The position numbers and the translations under genes were made by a program. The notes below the pieces were generated by a model that was not told the DNA's origin, made no database searches, and worked only from the letters and a program-made list of their open reading frames with translations. A stretch of 64,000 bases of DNA from an uncultured Planctomycetaceae bacterium (GTDB lineage: Bacteria; Planctomycetota; Planctomycetia; Pirellulales; UBA1268), in NCBI GenBank assembly GCA_903885565.1, contig CAISJI010000040.1:62001-126000 (forward strand), given 5' to 3'. Shown in pieces: positions 30,417 through 41,965 of this stretch (position 1 is its first letter; each line of letters starts with the position of its first letter).

Positions 30417-32027
30417 TCACTCCCATTCGATCGTGGCGGGGGGCTTCGAAGAGATGTCGTACACCACCCGGTTGATCCCCCGCACCTCGTTGATCACGCG
30501 GCTTGAGATGCGGGCGAGCACGTCATAGGGGAGGTGGCTCCAGTCGGCGGTCATAAAGTCTTCGGTTTCCACCGCGCGGACGGCAAGCACTTCGTCGTAG
30601 GTGCGGGCGTCTCCCATCACACCGACGCTCTGCACCGGCAGCAGCACGGCAAAGGCCTGCGAGACCTGCCGCATCAGCCCTGCTCGGGCGAGTTCCTCCA
30701 GCACGATCTGATCGGCATCCCGCAGCGTCTCGAGTCGCGGCCGGGTGATGTGCCCCAGGCAGCGCACCGCCAGCCCAGGGCCGGGGAATGGATGCCGCCA
30801 CACGATGCTCTCGGGCAGGCCGAGCTGCAGTCCCAGCCGCCGCGCCTCATCCTTGAAGAGGTCGCGGAGGGGTTCCACCAGTTCAAACTGCAGGTCTTCC
30901 GGGAGGCCACCGACGTTGTGGTGGAGCTTGATCGTGGCGGCCGGGCCGTCGGGAGCGGCTCCGCTTTCGATCACATCGGGGTAGAGCGTGCCCTGGGCGA
31001 GGTAGCGGGCTCCCTTGATCTTGGCCGCCTCGTCGGCGAAGCACTCCACGAACGCCTTGCCGATCCGGCGCCGCTTCTCCTGCGGTTCGGTCACGCCTGA
31101 GAGCACGTCGAGAAACTTCTGTTCGGCCGGCACCACGTGGAGATCGGTCTGGAAGTGCGTGGTGAAGGCCTCGATGACGGCCGCAGCCTCGTTTTTTCGC
31201 AGCAGTCCGTTGTCGACGAGAATACACGAGACCTGACCGCCGATGGCTTTGCTCAACAGGGCGGCCACCACCGCCGAATCGACGCCGCCGGAGAGGCCGC
31301 AGATCACCCGATCGGTGCCGATTTTCTGGCGGAGATGGTCGATCGTCTGGGCGGCAAAATCCTCCAGCCGCCAAGCCCCCCGGCAACCGCAGAGCGTGCG
31401 CACAAAGTTGGCCAGAATTGTGCTGCCAGCAGGGGTGTGCGTGACCTCGGGATGAAATTGCAGGCCATACACCGGCAGCGTCTTGTGGCGGACTGCGGCC
31501 AGCGGGCAGGTGGGGGTGCCGGCAAGCGCCACGAAGTCGGGCGAAACCTCGTTGACCTGATCGCCGTGGCTCATCCACACCTCGGTCGACTCCGGCACTC
31601 CGGCGAACAGGCCCGCCGAGGCGAGTACGTGGCAACTCGCCCGGCCGTATTCGCGCGACGCCGCCTGCCCGACGCGGCCGCCGAGGGCATCGCAGGCCAG
31701 TTGCATGCCGTAGCAGATGCCCAGCACCGGGATGCCCAGCCGGAAGATCTGCGGGTCGCAGCGGGGAGCGCCCTGCTGGTACACGCTGGCCGGACCTCCG
31801 GAGAGAATGATGCCGCGCGGAGCCATCTCCAGAATTCGGGCGGCCGTGATGTCGTGCCGGACAATCTCGCAGTAGACGTTCTGTTCGCGCACCCGCCGCG
31901 CGATGAGCTGGGCGTATTGGGAGCCGAAATCGAGCACGAGCACCCGTTCCGCTGAAGGCGCGTCGGAGGTCGGGGATGCGGCGGAGGATGAGGCTGGGGG
32001 CGTGTGGGGGCGGGCGGGCGTCGTCAT
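30417..32027 (-). CDS. guaA: GMP synthase (glutamine-hydrolysing)
   Basis: Converts XMP to GMP with ATP and glutamine. The 536-residue protein starts with a 28-residue Ala/Pro/Ser-rich extension, then the class I amidotransferase domain ([17 protein letters not shown], nucleophile Cys in [15 protein letters not shown], His/Glu in FHPEVTHT). The ATP pyrophosphatase domain has the P-loop [15 protein letters not shown], and the C-terminal dimerisation domain ends [20 protein letters not shown]. The start at ATG 32027 gives a length near the usual 525; the much longer open frame to 33266 is spurious. guaB, which makes XMP, is 9 kb downstream on the other strand. Confidence 0.96.
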   Translation of the reverse strand: MTTPARPHTPPASSSAASPTSDAPSAERVLVLDFGSQYAQLIARRVREQNVYCEIVRHDITAARILEMAPRGIILSGGPASVYQQGAPRCDPQIFRLGIPVLGICYGMQLACDALGGRVGQAASREYGRASCHVLASAGLFAGVPESTEVWMSHGDQVNEVSPDFVALAGTPTCPLAAVRHKTLPVYGLQFHPEVTHTPAGSTILANFVRTLCGCRGAWRLEDFAAQTIDHLRQKIGTDRVICGLSGGVDSAVVAALLSKAIGGQVSCILVDNGLLRKNEAAAVIEAFTTHFQTDLHVVPAEQKFLDVLSGVTEPQEKRRRIGKAFVECFADEAAKIKGARYLAQGTLYPDVIESGAAPDGPAATIKLHHNVGGLPEDLQFELVEPLRDLFKDEARRLGLQLGLPESIVWRHPFPGPGLAVRCLGHITRPRLETLRDADQIVLEELARAGLMRQVSQAFAVLLPVQSVGVMGDARTYDEVLAVRAVETEDFMTADWSHLPYDVLARISSRVINEVRGINRVVYDISSKPPATIEWE

Positions 32028-32318
32028 AGAATTGCGGTGTCGGATCAACGGAGGAGCCGGACAGGAAAAGCCCGACAGTATAGCAGGATCACGTTCCACG
32101 GCCCGCATCTGGTGTTTCGGACACTCCGGCCCCGGTGGCAGCCGGTCTGCCCTGCGGCGTGAACAGCGGAAAATCGATCCTTTTTCGCCCGGAACAGGGC
32201 CCCGCCCCTTTTCCCACTTGCCGATCCCGGCGGCGGGGGATCTATAGTGCCAACTGGCGGAGGTGTTGCCCCGCTCCCTGTCTGATGTATTCAGTTCGTG
32301 AACCTGGTGGACCCCCCT

Positions 32319-33086
32319 ATGCTGACCCTGCTCACCAACGACGACGGCATCTTCGCCCCCGGTCTGGCTGCGCTGGAACGAGCTCTGAAACGGATCAGTG
32401 AGGTGAGCGTGGTCGCCCCAGCCACTGAGCAGAGCGGGGTCGGCCACGCGATCACGTTTCTCACTCCGCTGACCGCCAAGCAGATCTTTGACGGCGAACG
32501 CTGCCGGGGCTTTGCGGTGGATGGCAGCCCGGCCGACGCGGTGAAGCTGGGGATATCGCAGTTTCTCCCCCGGCGGCCCGATCTGGTGGTCAGCGGTGTC
32601 AACAGCGGCCTCAACGCGGGAATCAATGTGCTCTATTCGGGCACGGTGGGCGCGGCTGTGGAAGGGGCCTTCTTCGGCATCACGAGCATCGCGGTCTCGC
32701 TGGAGTTTGACGAACATGCCAACTTCGATCGGGCGGCGAGAATGGCGGTGGAGGTGATCGAACAACTGCTCGCGCGAAAGCCCCCTGCCGGCAGCCTCTA
32801 CAACATCAACATCCCCACCGCCGCCCTTCAGGGCCAACCGGAGGTGCGGGTGGTGCCGATGAGCACTGCCCGGTATGGGGAGGCGTTTGAACGGCGCATC
32901 GATCCACGGGGCAGACCCTACTTTTGGGCCACCAACGACCCGCCTCCTCCCCCGTCCCCGAGCGAATCGGATGTGACCGCCCTCGCCGCTGGCGCCGTGA
33001 CGCTCACGCCGCTCGACTACGATCTGACGCATCGGGCCCACCTCGCTGCGCTGGCAACCACCAGTTGGCGCATCGGCCCCGGCTGA
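32319..33086 (+). CDS. surE: 5'/3'-Nucleotidase SurE
   Basis: A metal-dependent phosphatase acting on nucleoside monophosphates. The 255-residue protein begins [16 protein letters not shown] with the family metal-binding Asp-Asp, then [16 protein letters not shown] and [24 protein letters not shown], both SurE signatures. ATG 32319 places the NDDG motif at the N-terminus as in homologues; a GTG 21 bp upstream is less likely. It is divergent from guaA (291 bp apart) and converges with the Ser/Thr kinase gene, 31 bp between stops. Confidence 0.94.
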   Translation: MLTLLTNDDGIFAPGLAALERALKRISEVSVVAPATEQSGVGHAITFLTPLTAKQIFDGERCRGFAVDGSPADAVKLGISQFLPRRPDLVVSGVNSGLNAGINVLYSGTVGAAVEGAFFGITSIAVSLEFDEHANFDRAARMAVEVIEQLLARKPPAGSLYNINIPTAALQGQPEVRVVPMSTARYGEAFERRIDPRGRPYFWATNDPPPPPSPSESDVTALAAGAVTLTPLDYDLTHRAHLAALATTSWRIGPG

Positions 33087-33117
33087 GGCGGCTTTTCCCT
33101 GGTTGCCCCTCCCCGCT

Positions 33118-34704
33118 CTACCGGCGGGCCAGCAAGGTGGCCACCGCCAGCGACACTGCCAGCACGATGCCAGCCACCAGACCGAGCCAGACGAGCACAG
33201 GCAGGCCGGCCACGCGGCGATTGGCCCAGCCGGCTCGAGAACTGCTCGGCGGGGAGGGAGTGACACCGGCAGGCGTCGGCTCGACCGCCGCAGCGCTGGG
33301 GGGCACGGGGGCGACTGGGGACCGGGGATTCAAGCGGGCTGGGGCGGGCCGTACTCCTGCGGGGCCGGCCGGCGGGCGGGGCTGGGGGGAGATGCGGGAT
33401 GCTGGCACGCGCCGCAGGCTTCCGGAGCTCTGTTGCCCCAGCAGGGAATCGCTGCCGCCCCGGTGGAGCGTGCTGCCCCCCAAGCTGCTGCCCAGATTGC
33501 TGGTGCTGCTGGTCGGTCCGTCGCTGGGGCCCCTGGAGGGGGAGCGGCGCGGAGTCGGCTCGACGGCGGTCGTTGGCTGCCGCAGGGTGCTGAGGGGATC
33601 GGCACTGTCGCCCGGGAGGCGACGGAGATCCTCGCGACGCGGGGGAATGGGCCGCTCCCGCACCTTTCCCACCGGCGTGGCCGCCAGCCATGCGCCGAGG
33701 GCGTCGGCAATCTCCTGGGCCGATTGTGGCCGAGCGTTGGGATGCTTCTCCAGCATCCGAAAATAGAGTTCTGCGATGGCGGTGGGCACATCGGGACGTT
33801 GTTCAAGCAGGTTGGGGGGAGGCTGGTGCAGATGGGCGCGGATCCGCTCCGCCAACTTCCCCTGAGCGAAGGGAGCCTTGCCGACCAGCAGGTAATAGAG
33901 GGTGCAGCCGAGCGCGTAGATATCGGAGCGACTGTCGGCCTTGTGGCTATCGCGGGCCTGCTCAGGGGCGAGATAATCGGCCGTGCCCAGGACTTTTTCG
34001 TCATGCTCGCGGGTCAGCGAGGCCAGGGTGTCGTCGTCGGACAGGGCCAGCCCGAGGTCGAGAATCTTGATGGTGCCGCGTTTGTCGAGCATCAGGTTGG
34101 CTGGCTTGATGTCGCGGTGCACAAGGCCCTCTTCGTGAGCGCACTGCAGCCCCAGGGCCACCTGGCGGATCATCTCGGCGGTCTCGCGCACCTCCAGTGG
34201 CCCCTCCCGTTTGACCTTGGCATGGAGATCGATCCCCTCGACATACTCCATCACAATGAAGTGGATCGATCCTGCCGTTTCCAGGTCAAATGCGCGGGCG
34301 ATATTGGGGTGGCTGAGCCGGGCAGAAGCCTGCGCCTCGCGTTGGAACCGGGCCAGATAGGAACTCTGTTCGACCCGTTTGATCGGCAGCACCTTGATGG
34401 CCACTTTGTGGTGGAGCGTGGTGTGCTCCGCCACATAGACACTGCTCATGCCACCGGCGCCCAGCAATCGCAGCAGCTTGTACTTGCCCAGCAGGAAACC
34501 CTTGTGCCGACCCTTCCGCAGCTGTTCGATCTGCCAGGGGGTGAGGAGGCTCGCCGCGGCCAGCGCCTCCAGGAGGTCGTCTGGCACCGGCCCGGCGGTA
34601 TCGCGCCAGGGAGCCGTTGCCGCAGCAAGCCGAGACGGCTCGACGAGGCCGCTGGCCTGGAGCACCCGTAAAAAATCTGCCAGCGATTGGGTTGATTCGG
34701 CCAT
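33118..34704 (-). CDS. Membrane-anchored Ser/Thr protein kinase
   Basis: A 528-residue Hanks-type kinase. An N-terminal segment of about 80 residues ([20 protein letters not shown]...) with two helical [10 protein letters not shown]-like units precedes the kinase domain, a layout I associate with planctomycete kinases. Kinase motifs: Gly-loop [16 protein letters not shown] with the ATP-binding Lys, [11 protein letters not shown] catalytic loop, DLGLAL in place of DFG, and [11 protein letters not shown]. The region after residue 360 is Pro/Ser/Arg-rich and disordered, then one transmembrane helix ([20 protein letters not shown]) ends the protein, so the kinase is cytoplasmic and tail-anchored with no external domain. 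DLG replacing DFG is common in bacterial kinases. Targets are unknown. Confidence 0.93.
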   Translation of the reverse strand: MAESTQSLADFLRVLQASGLVEPSRLAAATAPWRDTAGPVPDDLLEALAAASLLTPWQIEQLRKGRHKGFLLGKYKLLRLLGAGGMSSVYVAEHTTLHHKVAIKVLPIKRVEQSSYLARFQREAQASARLSHPNIARAFDLETAGSIHFIVMEYVEGIDLHAKVKREGPLEVRETAEMIRQVALGLQCAHEEGLVHRDIKPANLMLDKRGTIKILDLGLALSDDDTLASLTREHDEKVLGTADYLAPEQARDSHKADSRSDIYALGCTLYYLLVGKAPFAQGKLAERIRAHLHQPPPNLLEQRPDVPTAIAELYFRMLEKHPNARPQSAQEIADALGAWLAATPVGKVRERPIPPRREDLRRLPGDSADPLSTLRQPTTAVEPTPRRSPSRGPSDGPTSSTSNLGSSLGGSTLHRGGSDSLLGQQSSGSLRRVPASRISPQPRPPAGPAGVRPAPARLNPRSPVAPVPPSAAAVEPTPAGVTPSPPSSSRAGWANRRVAGLPVLVWLGLVAGIVLAVSLAVATLLARR

Positions 34705-34798
34705 GGGCGGTTTGGGAGTACGGAGGCGGGCGGCCTCGTGCGGCGACAGGGGGGCCGGTTCGTATGCCCCCCGTGCCAAAGATCGACCCGCCCAGATC

Positions 34799-34824
34799 GC
34801 AAAAATCAACGCGCAAAAATCAAC
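34799..34824. promoter_or_regulatory. Direct repeat between divergent kinase and glutaredoxin genes
   Basis: GCAAAAATCAAC occurs at 34799-34810 and again at 34813-34824, a 14-bp period. The repeats lie 22 bp before the glutaredoxin start and 94 bp before the kinase start. They could be an operator for either gene, or a short slippage duplication. Confidence 0.35.
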
Positions 34825-34846
34825 GGCTGCGCAGTATGGTACTGCA

Positions 34847-35095
34847 ATGAAAGACATCGTGCTCTACACCCGCCGGGGGTGCCATCTCTGCGAGCATGTC
34901 GAGGAGATGCTCGCCTTCCACGCCCCCGGTGCGGCCGTGCTCGACTGCGGCGATTCCCCCGAGTGGGAACGGGCCTACGGGCTGCGTGTGCCGGTGGTGG
35001 TCGTGGATGGGGTCGTGGTGATCGAGGGCCGGATCGACGAGCCGGCGCTGGTGCAGGCCTTGGCGGGCAAGCCCGCGCCTACAGCCCGAGATTGA
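34847..35095 (+). CDS. Glutaredoxin family protein
   Basis: A small thiol-disulfide protein of 82 residues with a thioredoxin fold. The redox motif is CHLC in RRGCHLCEHVEEML, followed by RVPVVVVDG with the cis-proline and ending helix PALVQALAG. It matches the short DUF836/glutaredoxin-like group rather than classical GrxA. ATG 34847 starts directly at the first strand (KDIVLYTRRGC). Its last 17 bp overlap the end of the HAD hydrolase gene on the opposite strand. Confidence 0.85.
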   Translation: MKDIVLYTRRGCHLCEHVEEMLAFHAPGAAVLDCGDSPEWERAYGLRVPVVVVDGVVVIEGRIDEPALVQALAGKPAPTARD

Positions 35096-35711
35096 TCCCC
35101 CGCCGGTCGAGGGCGTCGGCCAGCCCCACGGCCGATTCAAACAGCACTGCGTCCCAGCCTGCCTCCTGAGCCGCCTGCACATGGGCGGAAATATCGTCGC
35201 AGAAAAAAATCTTGGCCGGTTCCACACCCGCGGCCTGGGCTGCGATCCGGTAGATCTCGGGGTGCGGTTTCATGCAGCCGGCTTCGTGGCTCAGCACGAT
35301 ACTTGAGGAGTTGCCGGGGATGACTGCATACCGCTTGGCCAGCAGATGCTCCCAGTGAACGGCGCAGGTGTTGGAGAGCAGGCCAATCCGCACGCCGCTC
35401 CGCTCCAGACCGGCGATGACCGGAAGCATGCCAACGTTGAGCGTGAACATGTCGCTGGCTGCATCGGCCAGTGCTGCGGGGTCGCTCGTGGAGCCCGTCA
35501 ATCGGGAAAATTCCTGGTGAAACGCAGGCCAGCCGATGCGGCCGCACTCCAGTTCGACCTGCAGATTTCCGCTGGCGATGGCCGCCGCCGCAGCCTCTGG
35601 TGTGCAGCCCGCGACCGCCGCCATCTGCCGCAGGGCCCGCTCGCGGTCGAAAAACGCAAGCACGTTGCCGAGGTCGAAAAACACGAATTCGGGGCGGGGG
35701 GCTGTGGGCAT
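35079..35711 (-). CDS. HAD superfamily hydrolase (subfamily IA)
   Basis: A 210-residue hydrolase resembling YihX-type phosphatases. Motif I is FFDLGNVLA, with Asp nucleophile; Gly replaces the usual second Asp, as is common in this subgroup. Motif II is GLLSNTC, motif III the Lys in CMKPHPEIY and motif IV FCDDISAHV. The cap is helical and lies between motifs I and II. The substrate is probably a small phosphorylated metabolite, not predictable further. It ends convergently with the glutaredoxin gene, sharing 17 bp. Confidence 0.88.
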   Translation of the reverse strand: MPTAPRPEFVFFDLGNVLAFFDRERALRQMAAVAGCTPEAAAAAIASGNLQVELECGRIGWPAFHQEFSRLTGSTSDPAALADAASDMFTLNVGMLPVIAGLERSGVRIGLLSNTCAVHWEHLLAKRYAVIPGNSSSIVLSHEAGCMKPHPEIYRIAAQAAGVEPAKIFFCDDISAHVQAAQEAGWDAVLFESAVGLADALDRRGINLGL

Positions 35712-35940
35712 GCTGGGCTCGGGTGAGGGCGGGAACGGGGGTGGGGGTGTGGGTATGGGGGGTGCGAATGGCCAAAAAGGAAGCCGCCGGATCTCAGATC
35801 GCTGGCCCGCTCGCTTTCCAATCGCCGCCGCAGATACTATTCTGCGAGGCCCGCTGTCGAAAATGCCGGATTACGACGTTTTTTCAGTGTGCCTGTTTGA
35901 GTGACACGTTCTTTCCCCCCCGCCAAGGAATTTCCGCGCC

Positions 35941-37620
<1,680 letters not shown>

Positions 37621-37675
37621 GCCGGCTGCTGTCTGTTGACCGGCCCACGCAGGTGGCGTTCCGAGGCGACTGCGT

Positions 37676-38617
37676 CTACCGCGGCACGGGGAGCGATTCG
37701 ATCGGCACCGCCGGTCCCGGAGCGACCACGGCTCCGGGAGGCAACTGTTCGGGCGCGATCGGCGCGCCGAAGATTGGGCCGGCAGATCCTTGAGGCGCGG
37801 CTTGAGGGGCTGACGGGGGCAGGCTCAAGGGCCCGCTGACGGGAGCTTGCGGAGTGGCCGTGGCGGCCGGCGGCAGCGGGGCTATGCCCAGCTTGCTAAG
37901 CACCTTGCCGAGCATCTTCTGCTCCAGCAGCGGATCCCGCCCCAGGTCAATCCAGCCGATGTTGACCGTGGGATTGGCGACCGGGCGCGGTTGGTCTCCC
38001 ACCTGCTGGCCGAGGGTCTGCAACGGGCTGCCGTAGCGATAGAGCGAGTCGTCGTTGCGGAAGGAGGCCCCGCCGGTCGTGGCATGCATCGGACGGGGCA
38101 TGTTTTCCAGCTCCTTGGTGACCACCGCCTCAATGCGCCACCCTGCAGGATCGGGAATCAGCCGCATCGAAGCGGTGCGGCGGATCGATTGGAGCGTGGC
38201 CTCCAGCCGCTCGCGGAAGCCCACCGAATCTCCCCGCCAAGGCTCCAGCAAGGTGGCGCCGGTTTGCGGATAGGTGGTGATGATCCCTTCGGCCGGAACT
38301 CCGCTGGAGAACACAACGCGCTGTTCGCGTTCGGTCTTGAAGTAGTCGTCGCACACATCAACCATCTGCATCCACACCAGCTCCGGATCGAGTGGCGGGA
38401 TGACGACGGTGTTTTTGGGCACGGGGGGAGGTCCCGGCACAACCGGTCCACCCGGGCCGACCACGGCGCCCGGGGGGAGTGGGGCAAAGGGATTCAGCGG
38501 TTGGCCTGGGGCGGACTGCCCTGGGGCCGGCAGCAGTTCCTGGGCCCGGCTGCCGCTGGCCAGTGGAACCACCAGCAGAAATGCCGGCAGAAAAAGTGCT
38601 GTCAACGTGCGCCACAT
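37676..38617 (-). CDS. Secreted Pro-rich protein of unknown function
   Basis: A 313-residue exported protein not assigned to a family. The signal peptide RTLTALFLPAFLLVVPLASG is followed by a Pro/Gly-rich stretch (residues 28-72), a globular core with WMQMVDVCDDYFKTEREQR and PRRTASMRLIPDP-like segments, then a second Pro/Ala-rich tail. The core includes IEAVVTKELENMPRP and NIGWIDLGRDPLLEQKML. Size and layout suggest a periplasmic or outer-membrane-associated planctomycete protein. It is downstream of another unknown gene on the same strand by 116 bp and converges with ilvD. Confidence 0.7.
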   Translation of the reverse strand: MWRTLTALFLPAFLLVVPLASGSRAQELLPAPGQSAPGQPLNPFAPLPPGAVVGPGGPVVPGPPPVPKNTVVIPPLDPELVWMQMVDVCDDYFKTEREQRVVFSSGVPAEGIITTYPQTGATLLEPWRGDSVGFRERLEATLQSIRRTASMRLIPDPAGWRIEAVVTKELENMPRPMHATTGGASFRNDDSLYRYGSPLQTLGQQVGDQPRPVANPTVNIGWIDLGRDPLLEQKMLGKVLSKLGIAPLPPAATATPQAPVSGPLSLPPSAPQAAPQGSAGPIFGAPIAPEQLPPGAVVAPGPAVPIESLPVPR

Positions 38618-38733
38618 GTGTCGGCCGCCAGAGAACGCGGGGAACGGGAGATGCCAATAGTCCCCGTTGGCCCCGGTCGGCTCAAGGCCAGTTCCCCCGG
38701 CTCTTTTTCAGCCTTTTCCGTAGCGACTGGCGG

Positions 38734-39420
38734 TCAGCTGGCGGAGAGCCGGGCCGTCATCTCGTCAAACCGGCGAGCAAACTTGGTGTGGGAAGTGTGG
38801 AGATGCTCCCCCTGCGAGATAAAGCGCATCCGGTCCTGACGGGAGATGCCCTGGCTGGCAAAGATCCGTTCAAAGGGGGTGCGGACATGGGCATAGACGA
38901 TCAGCAGCTTGTGTTCGTCGAGCTGCACTTCAAGCGGCCGTTCCGGGTGCATCACGGCGATACCGGTGCAGCCGTCATTGAGCAGAAGATCCTCAAAATC
39001 CCAGAGAATGCTCTCCAGCACCGTTCGATCGATCCCTTCCCGGAGAAAATCCTGGTGCCCAGTGCTTTTTGACTCGTGCGAGGTTTCGAGGACCACGTCA
39101 CAGGTGTCGCCGAGCGGCTCGAGCAGCCGCAGGAAGGTCTCGAAGAGATCTTCGCTGGAAACAGCGCCGACGATGGCCGGAAGACGGGCGCCGTCCTGGG
39201 GATCGAGGTAGGAGTCGAACCGGTAGCCCGCCTGGGGAACCACATCGAGCTGCCAGCTGGGGCGAACCGCCTCGGTGAGCGTAAAGCGGCCGTAGCGGCG
39301 CCGTGCCAGATGGGCCTCCATCGCCTCGCTGTCGGGTGGGAGAAGAGTCTCGGGGGCATTCTCCGGCGAGAATGTGCGCAGCGGGCGGGAGGCGTCGATG
39401 TATTCGTTCAGAAAACGCAT
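38734..39420 (-). CDS. Conserved-looking cytoplasmic protein of unknown function
   Basis: A 228-residue protein, acidic, without signal or membrane segment. The start at ATG 39420 (MRFLNEYIDASRPL) is preferred over the longer frame to 39489. Visible features are YGRFTLTEAVRPSWQLDVV, a central SSEDLFETFLRLLEPLGDTCDVVLETSH region and WDFEDLLLNDGCTGIAVMHP. The order of strands and helices looks globular and codon use fits a real gene. I do not recognise the family. It is divergent from guaB and lies upstream of the secreted Pro-rich protein gene. Confidence 0.7.
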   Translation of the reverse strand: MRFLNEYIDASRPLRTFSPENAPETLLPPDSEAMEAHLARRRYGRFTLTEAVRPSWQLDVVPQAGYRFDSYLDPQDGARLPAIVGAVSSEDLFETFLRLLEPLGDTCDVVLETSHESKSTGHQDFLREGIDRTVLESILWDFEDLLLNDGCTGIAVMHPERPLEVQLDEHKLLIVYAHVRTPFERIFASQGISRQDRMRFISQGEHLHTSHTKFARRFDEMTARLSAS

Positions 39421-39609
39421 GATGGTGGCTGGGGCTCGGCGGAGGATATGGTGGGGCAGATGAGATGGGCGAGGCCGGTGGTGGAGCACCGTAGCCTGTC
39501 AGCCGGCGGTCGATTCGGCCGAACACACAAACGTAGGCCACGGTTCGCCTCCGTGCGGGCGTCTGCCGCGCCTTCCGGGCGAATATTCCCCGGGAGGACC
39601 GTCCCCCCT

Positions 39610-39639
39610 TTGCTCTCCGGTCACCCGCCGCTCCATAAT
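39610..39639 (+). promoter_or_regulatory. Candidate sigma-70 promoter for guaB
   Basis: TTGCTC (39610-39615) and CATAAT (39634-39639) are separated by 18 bp, close to the vegetative -35/-10 consensus. It lies about 155 bp upstream of the guaB start in a 377-bp divergent gap that otherwise shows nothing recognisable. Confidence 0.35.
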
Positions 39640-39797
39640 TCGCGGTTTCCCCACCGAGGGCGCTGTCGGCGCCGGACTGTTAAGGTGGTGGATTGGGCCA
39701 CCTGCCGGGCAGGGGCTGTCAGGTGAAGATTTTTGCAGTCGGGCCGGTGATCAGATACGGCATGGAATTCCGCACCACTCCCCCAGGGAAGCGCGTC

Positions 39798-41273
39798 ATG
39801 GATGGAAAAATCGTTGCCACCGGAATCACCTTTGACGATGTGCTCCTGGTGCCCCGGCATTCGGTGTTCGTGCCGTCGGAAGTGGATGTTGCCACGATGC
39901 TCACCCGCGGTATCAGGCTGAACATCCCGATCATCAGTTCGCCGATGGACACGGTCACTGAAAGCGAGATGGCCATCGCGCTGGCGCAGGAGGGAGGCCT
40001 CGGGGTCATCCATAAGAATCTCTCCGTCGAACGGCAGGCGGAAGAGGTCGACAAAGTCAAACGCAGCGCCAACGGCATCATCATGGATCCGGTCACGCTG
40101 CCCCCCACGGCCACCGTGGCCCGGGCCCGGGATGTGATGGATCAGTACAACATCTCCGGGGTGCCGATCACCGCCCAGGGCCGCCGATTGGTGGGAATCA
40201 TCACACGGAGGGATCTGCGGTTTCTCGACAGCAGCGAGACCCCCATCGCCGACATCATGACCGCCACGGGGCTGGTAACCGCCACGGGAACCGTCACGCT
40301 GGACGAGGCCGAGAAGATCCTGATGGCCAATAAGGTGGAAAAACTGCTCCTGGTCGACAGTTCCGGTGTGCTCACCGGACTCATCACGATCAAGGACATC
40401 GACATGATGAAGCGGTTTCCCAACGCCTGCAAAGATTCGCAGGGGCGGCTGCGGGTGGGGGCGGCTGTGGGGGTCTTCGACTACGAACGGGCGGAGAGCC
40501 TGATCGCCAAGGCTGTGGACGTGCTGATTGTCGACAGCGCCCACGGGCATTCGGCCAATGTCATCGAGACTGTGGCCGCCATTAAGAAACGCTGGGCAAT
40601 TGAGGTGGTTGCGGGAAACGTGGCAACCCGGGAAGGCTGTCGCGATTTGATTGCTGCCGGCGCAGATGGGGTCAAAGTTGGGATCGGTCCCGGGTCGATC
40701 TGTACTACACGGGTCATCTCCGGCGTTGGCGTTCCTCAGATCACGGCGGTCTGGGAGGCGGCGCAGGAGGCGGCCAGTGCCGGCGTGCCGGTGATTGCTG
40801 ACGGAGGCATTCGCTACTCGGGAGACATCACCAAGGCGATCGCTGCCGGGGCCCACTGCTGCATGCTTGGTGGGCTGCTGGCGGGCGTGGCGGAGAGTCC
40901 TGGACAAACCGTTCTGTTTCAGGGGCGGACGTTCAAGGCCTACCGCGGCATGGGATCGCTGGGGGCGATGGTGCAGGGCTCGAGCGAGCGATACCGGCAG
41001 CGGGCCACAGGGCGCGGCGGTGACAAACTGGTTCCCGAGGGCGTTGAGGGGCGTGTGCCCTTCAAGGGGCCTCTGAGCGTGTTCGTGTATCAGCTCGTTG
41101 GCGGCCTGCGGGCCGGAATGGGCTATTGCGGCACGCGGACGATCGATGAACTGCGGCACGATGCCCGGTTCATCCAGGTGTCGGCGGCCGCCGTGCGGGA
41201 AAGCCATCCACATGACATTGTCATCACGCAAGAAGCTCCCAATTACAGCGCGACACCCAAGCAGGCTGAATAA
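39798..41273 (+). CDS. guaB: Inosine-5'-monophosphate dehydrogenase
   Basis: Oxidises IMP to XMP with NAD, the rate-limiting step to guanine nucleotides. The 491-residue protein has the TIM barrel start [14 protein letters not shown], two CBS domains (about residues 95-210, with [10 protein letters not shown] and [10 protein letters not shown]), the catalytic Cys loop [11 protein letters not shown] and the flap [17 protein letters not shown] 39798 is chosen for its match to family N-termini and AGGGAAG 7 nt upstream; ATG 39762 is an alternative. CBS domains commonly bind adenine nucleotides for allosteric control. The next gene begins 62 bp inside its 3' end. Confidence 0.96.
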   Translation: MDGKIVATGITFDDVLLVPRHSVFVPSEVDVATMLTRGIRLNIPIISSPMDTVTESEMAIALAQEGGLGVIHKNLSVERQAEEVDKVKRSANGIIMDPVTLPPTATVARARDVMDQYNISGVPITAQGRRLVGIITRRDLRFLDSSETPIADIMTATGLVTATGTVTLDEAEKILMANKVEKLLLVDSSGVLTGLITIKDIDMMKRFPNACKDSQGRLRVGAAVGVFDYERAESLIAKAVDVLIVDSAHGHSANVIETVAAIKKRWAIEVVAGNVATREGCRDLIAAGADGVKVGIGPGSICTTRVISGVGVPQITAVWEAAQEAASAGVPVIADGGIRYSGDITKAIAAGAHCCMLGGLLAGVAESPGQTVLFQGRTFKAYRGMGSLGAMVQGSSERYRQRATGRGGDKLVPEGVEGRVPFKGPLSVFVYQLVGGLRAGMGYCGTRTIDELRHDARFIQVSAAAVRESHPHDIVITQEAPNYSATPKQAE

Positions 41274-41916
41274 ATCCGGCTGGTGGGGAGTCTGGCTGGT
41301 GGCGGGAGTGGCTCTGGCCATGCTGCCGGCAACCGCCTCCGAGCAGGAGACCGCCAGTCTGCTGCTGGTGGCGGAAAAAGCGGAAGAGAAGCCAAAAAAC
41401 ACGTCCGCCGACAAACGCCCGGACAGCAAGCCTTCTGCCTGTGCCGAGGCGAGCAAGGCCTGCCGCGAGGCTCTCAAAGAGTTGCGCGACGACGGCTTGG
41501 CCAATATCGAACTCGACATCCGGGTGGGGGGACGGCCGGGCAACGACTATCCCTGCGAATGCCGGCTGGAAGGAGAGGCCTACCAGCCCCGCCGCTTTGC
41601 CTCCACGACCTTCACCTGGAAGGCCGCGGGCTACTGCCACAAGCCGCTCTATTTTGAGGATTGGAATCTGGAACGCTACGGCCATTCCCGCGGTGTGCTG
41701 GCCGATCCGTGGATCTCGGCGGCCCATTTCTTTGTGTCGCTGCCAGTGCTGCCCTACAAGATGGGCGTTCAGGCTCCTTGGGAGTGCGTCTACCCGCTGG
41801 GTTATTACCGGCCCGGCAGTTGTGCACCCTGGACCTGCCCGGCGATTCCGATCAGCGCCCGCGGCTTTGCTGTGGAGGCGGCCACCATCACGGGGATCGT
41901 CTTCCTGCTGCCGTAA
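41212..41916 (+). CDS. Secreted protein of unknown function ([13 protein letters not shown] motif)
   Basis: A 234-residue exported protein. The N-terminus ([18 protein letters not shown]) is a long basic n-region, then [16 protein letters not shown] as the hydrophobic core. The mature part has an early Lys/Glu-rich section, then a conserved-looking core: [10 protein letters not shown], the [14 protein letters not shown] motif, [18 protein letters not shown] and [19 protein letters not shown]. From memory this motif set recurs in planctomycete hypothetical proteins; no function is known to me. It starts inside guaB by 62 bp in another frame. A later start is unlikely because it would cut the signal peptide. 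Confidence 0.75.
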   Translation: MTLSSRKKLPITARHPSRLNKSGWWGVWLVAGVALAMLPATASEQETASLLLVAEKAEEKPKNTSADKRPDSKPSACAEASKACREALKELRDDGLANIELDIRVGGRPGNDYPCECRLEGEAYQPRRFASTTFTWKAAGYCHKPLYFEDWNLERYGHSRGVLADPWISAAHFFVSLPVLPYKMGVQAPWECVYPLGYYRPGSCAPWTCPAIPISARGFAVEAATITGIVFLLP

Positions 41917-41965
41917 GCAGACAGAACGACCGCTGGACCCTCTACGGAGGATTTTCCACAGCCAA

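Noticed and set aside
32028-33266. Upstream extension of guaA to 949 codons
   Set aside because: It runs antisense through surE. GMP synthases start close to the VLVLDFGSQ strand, which fits ATG 32027.
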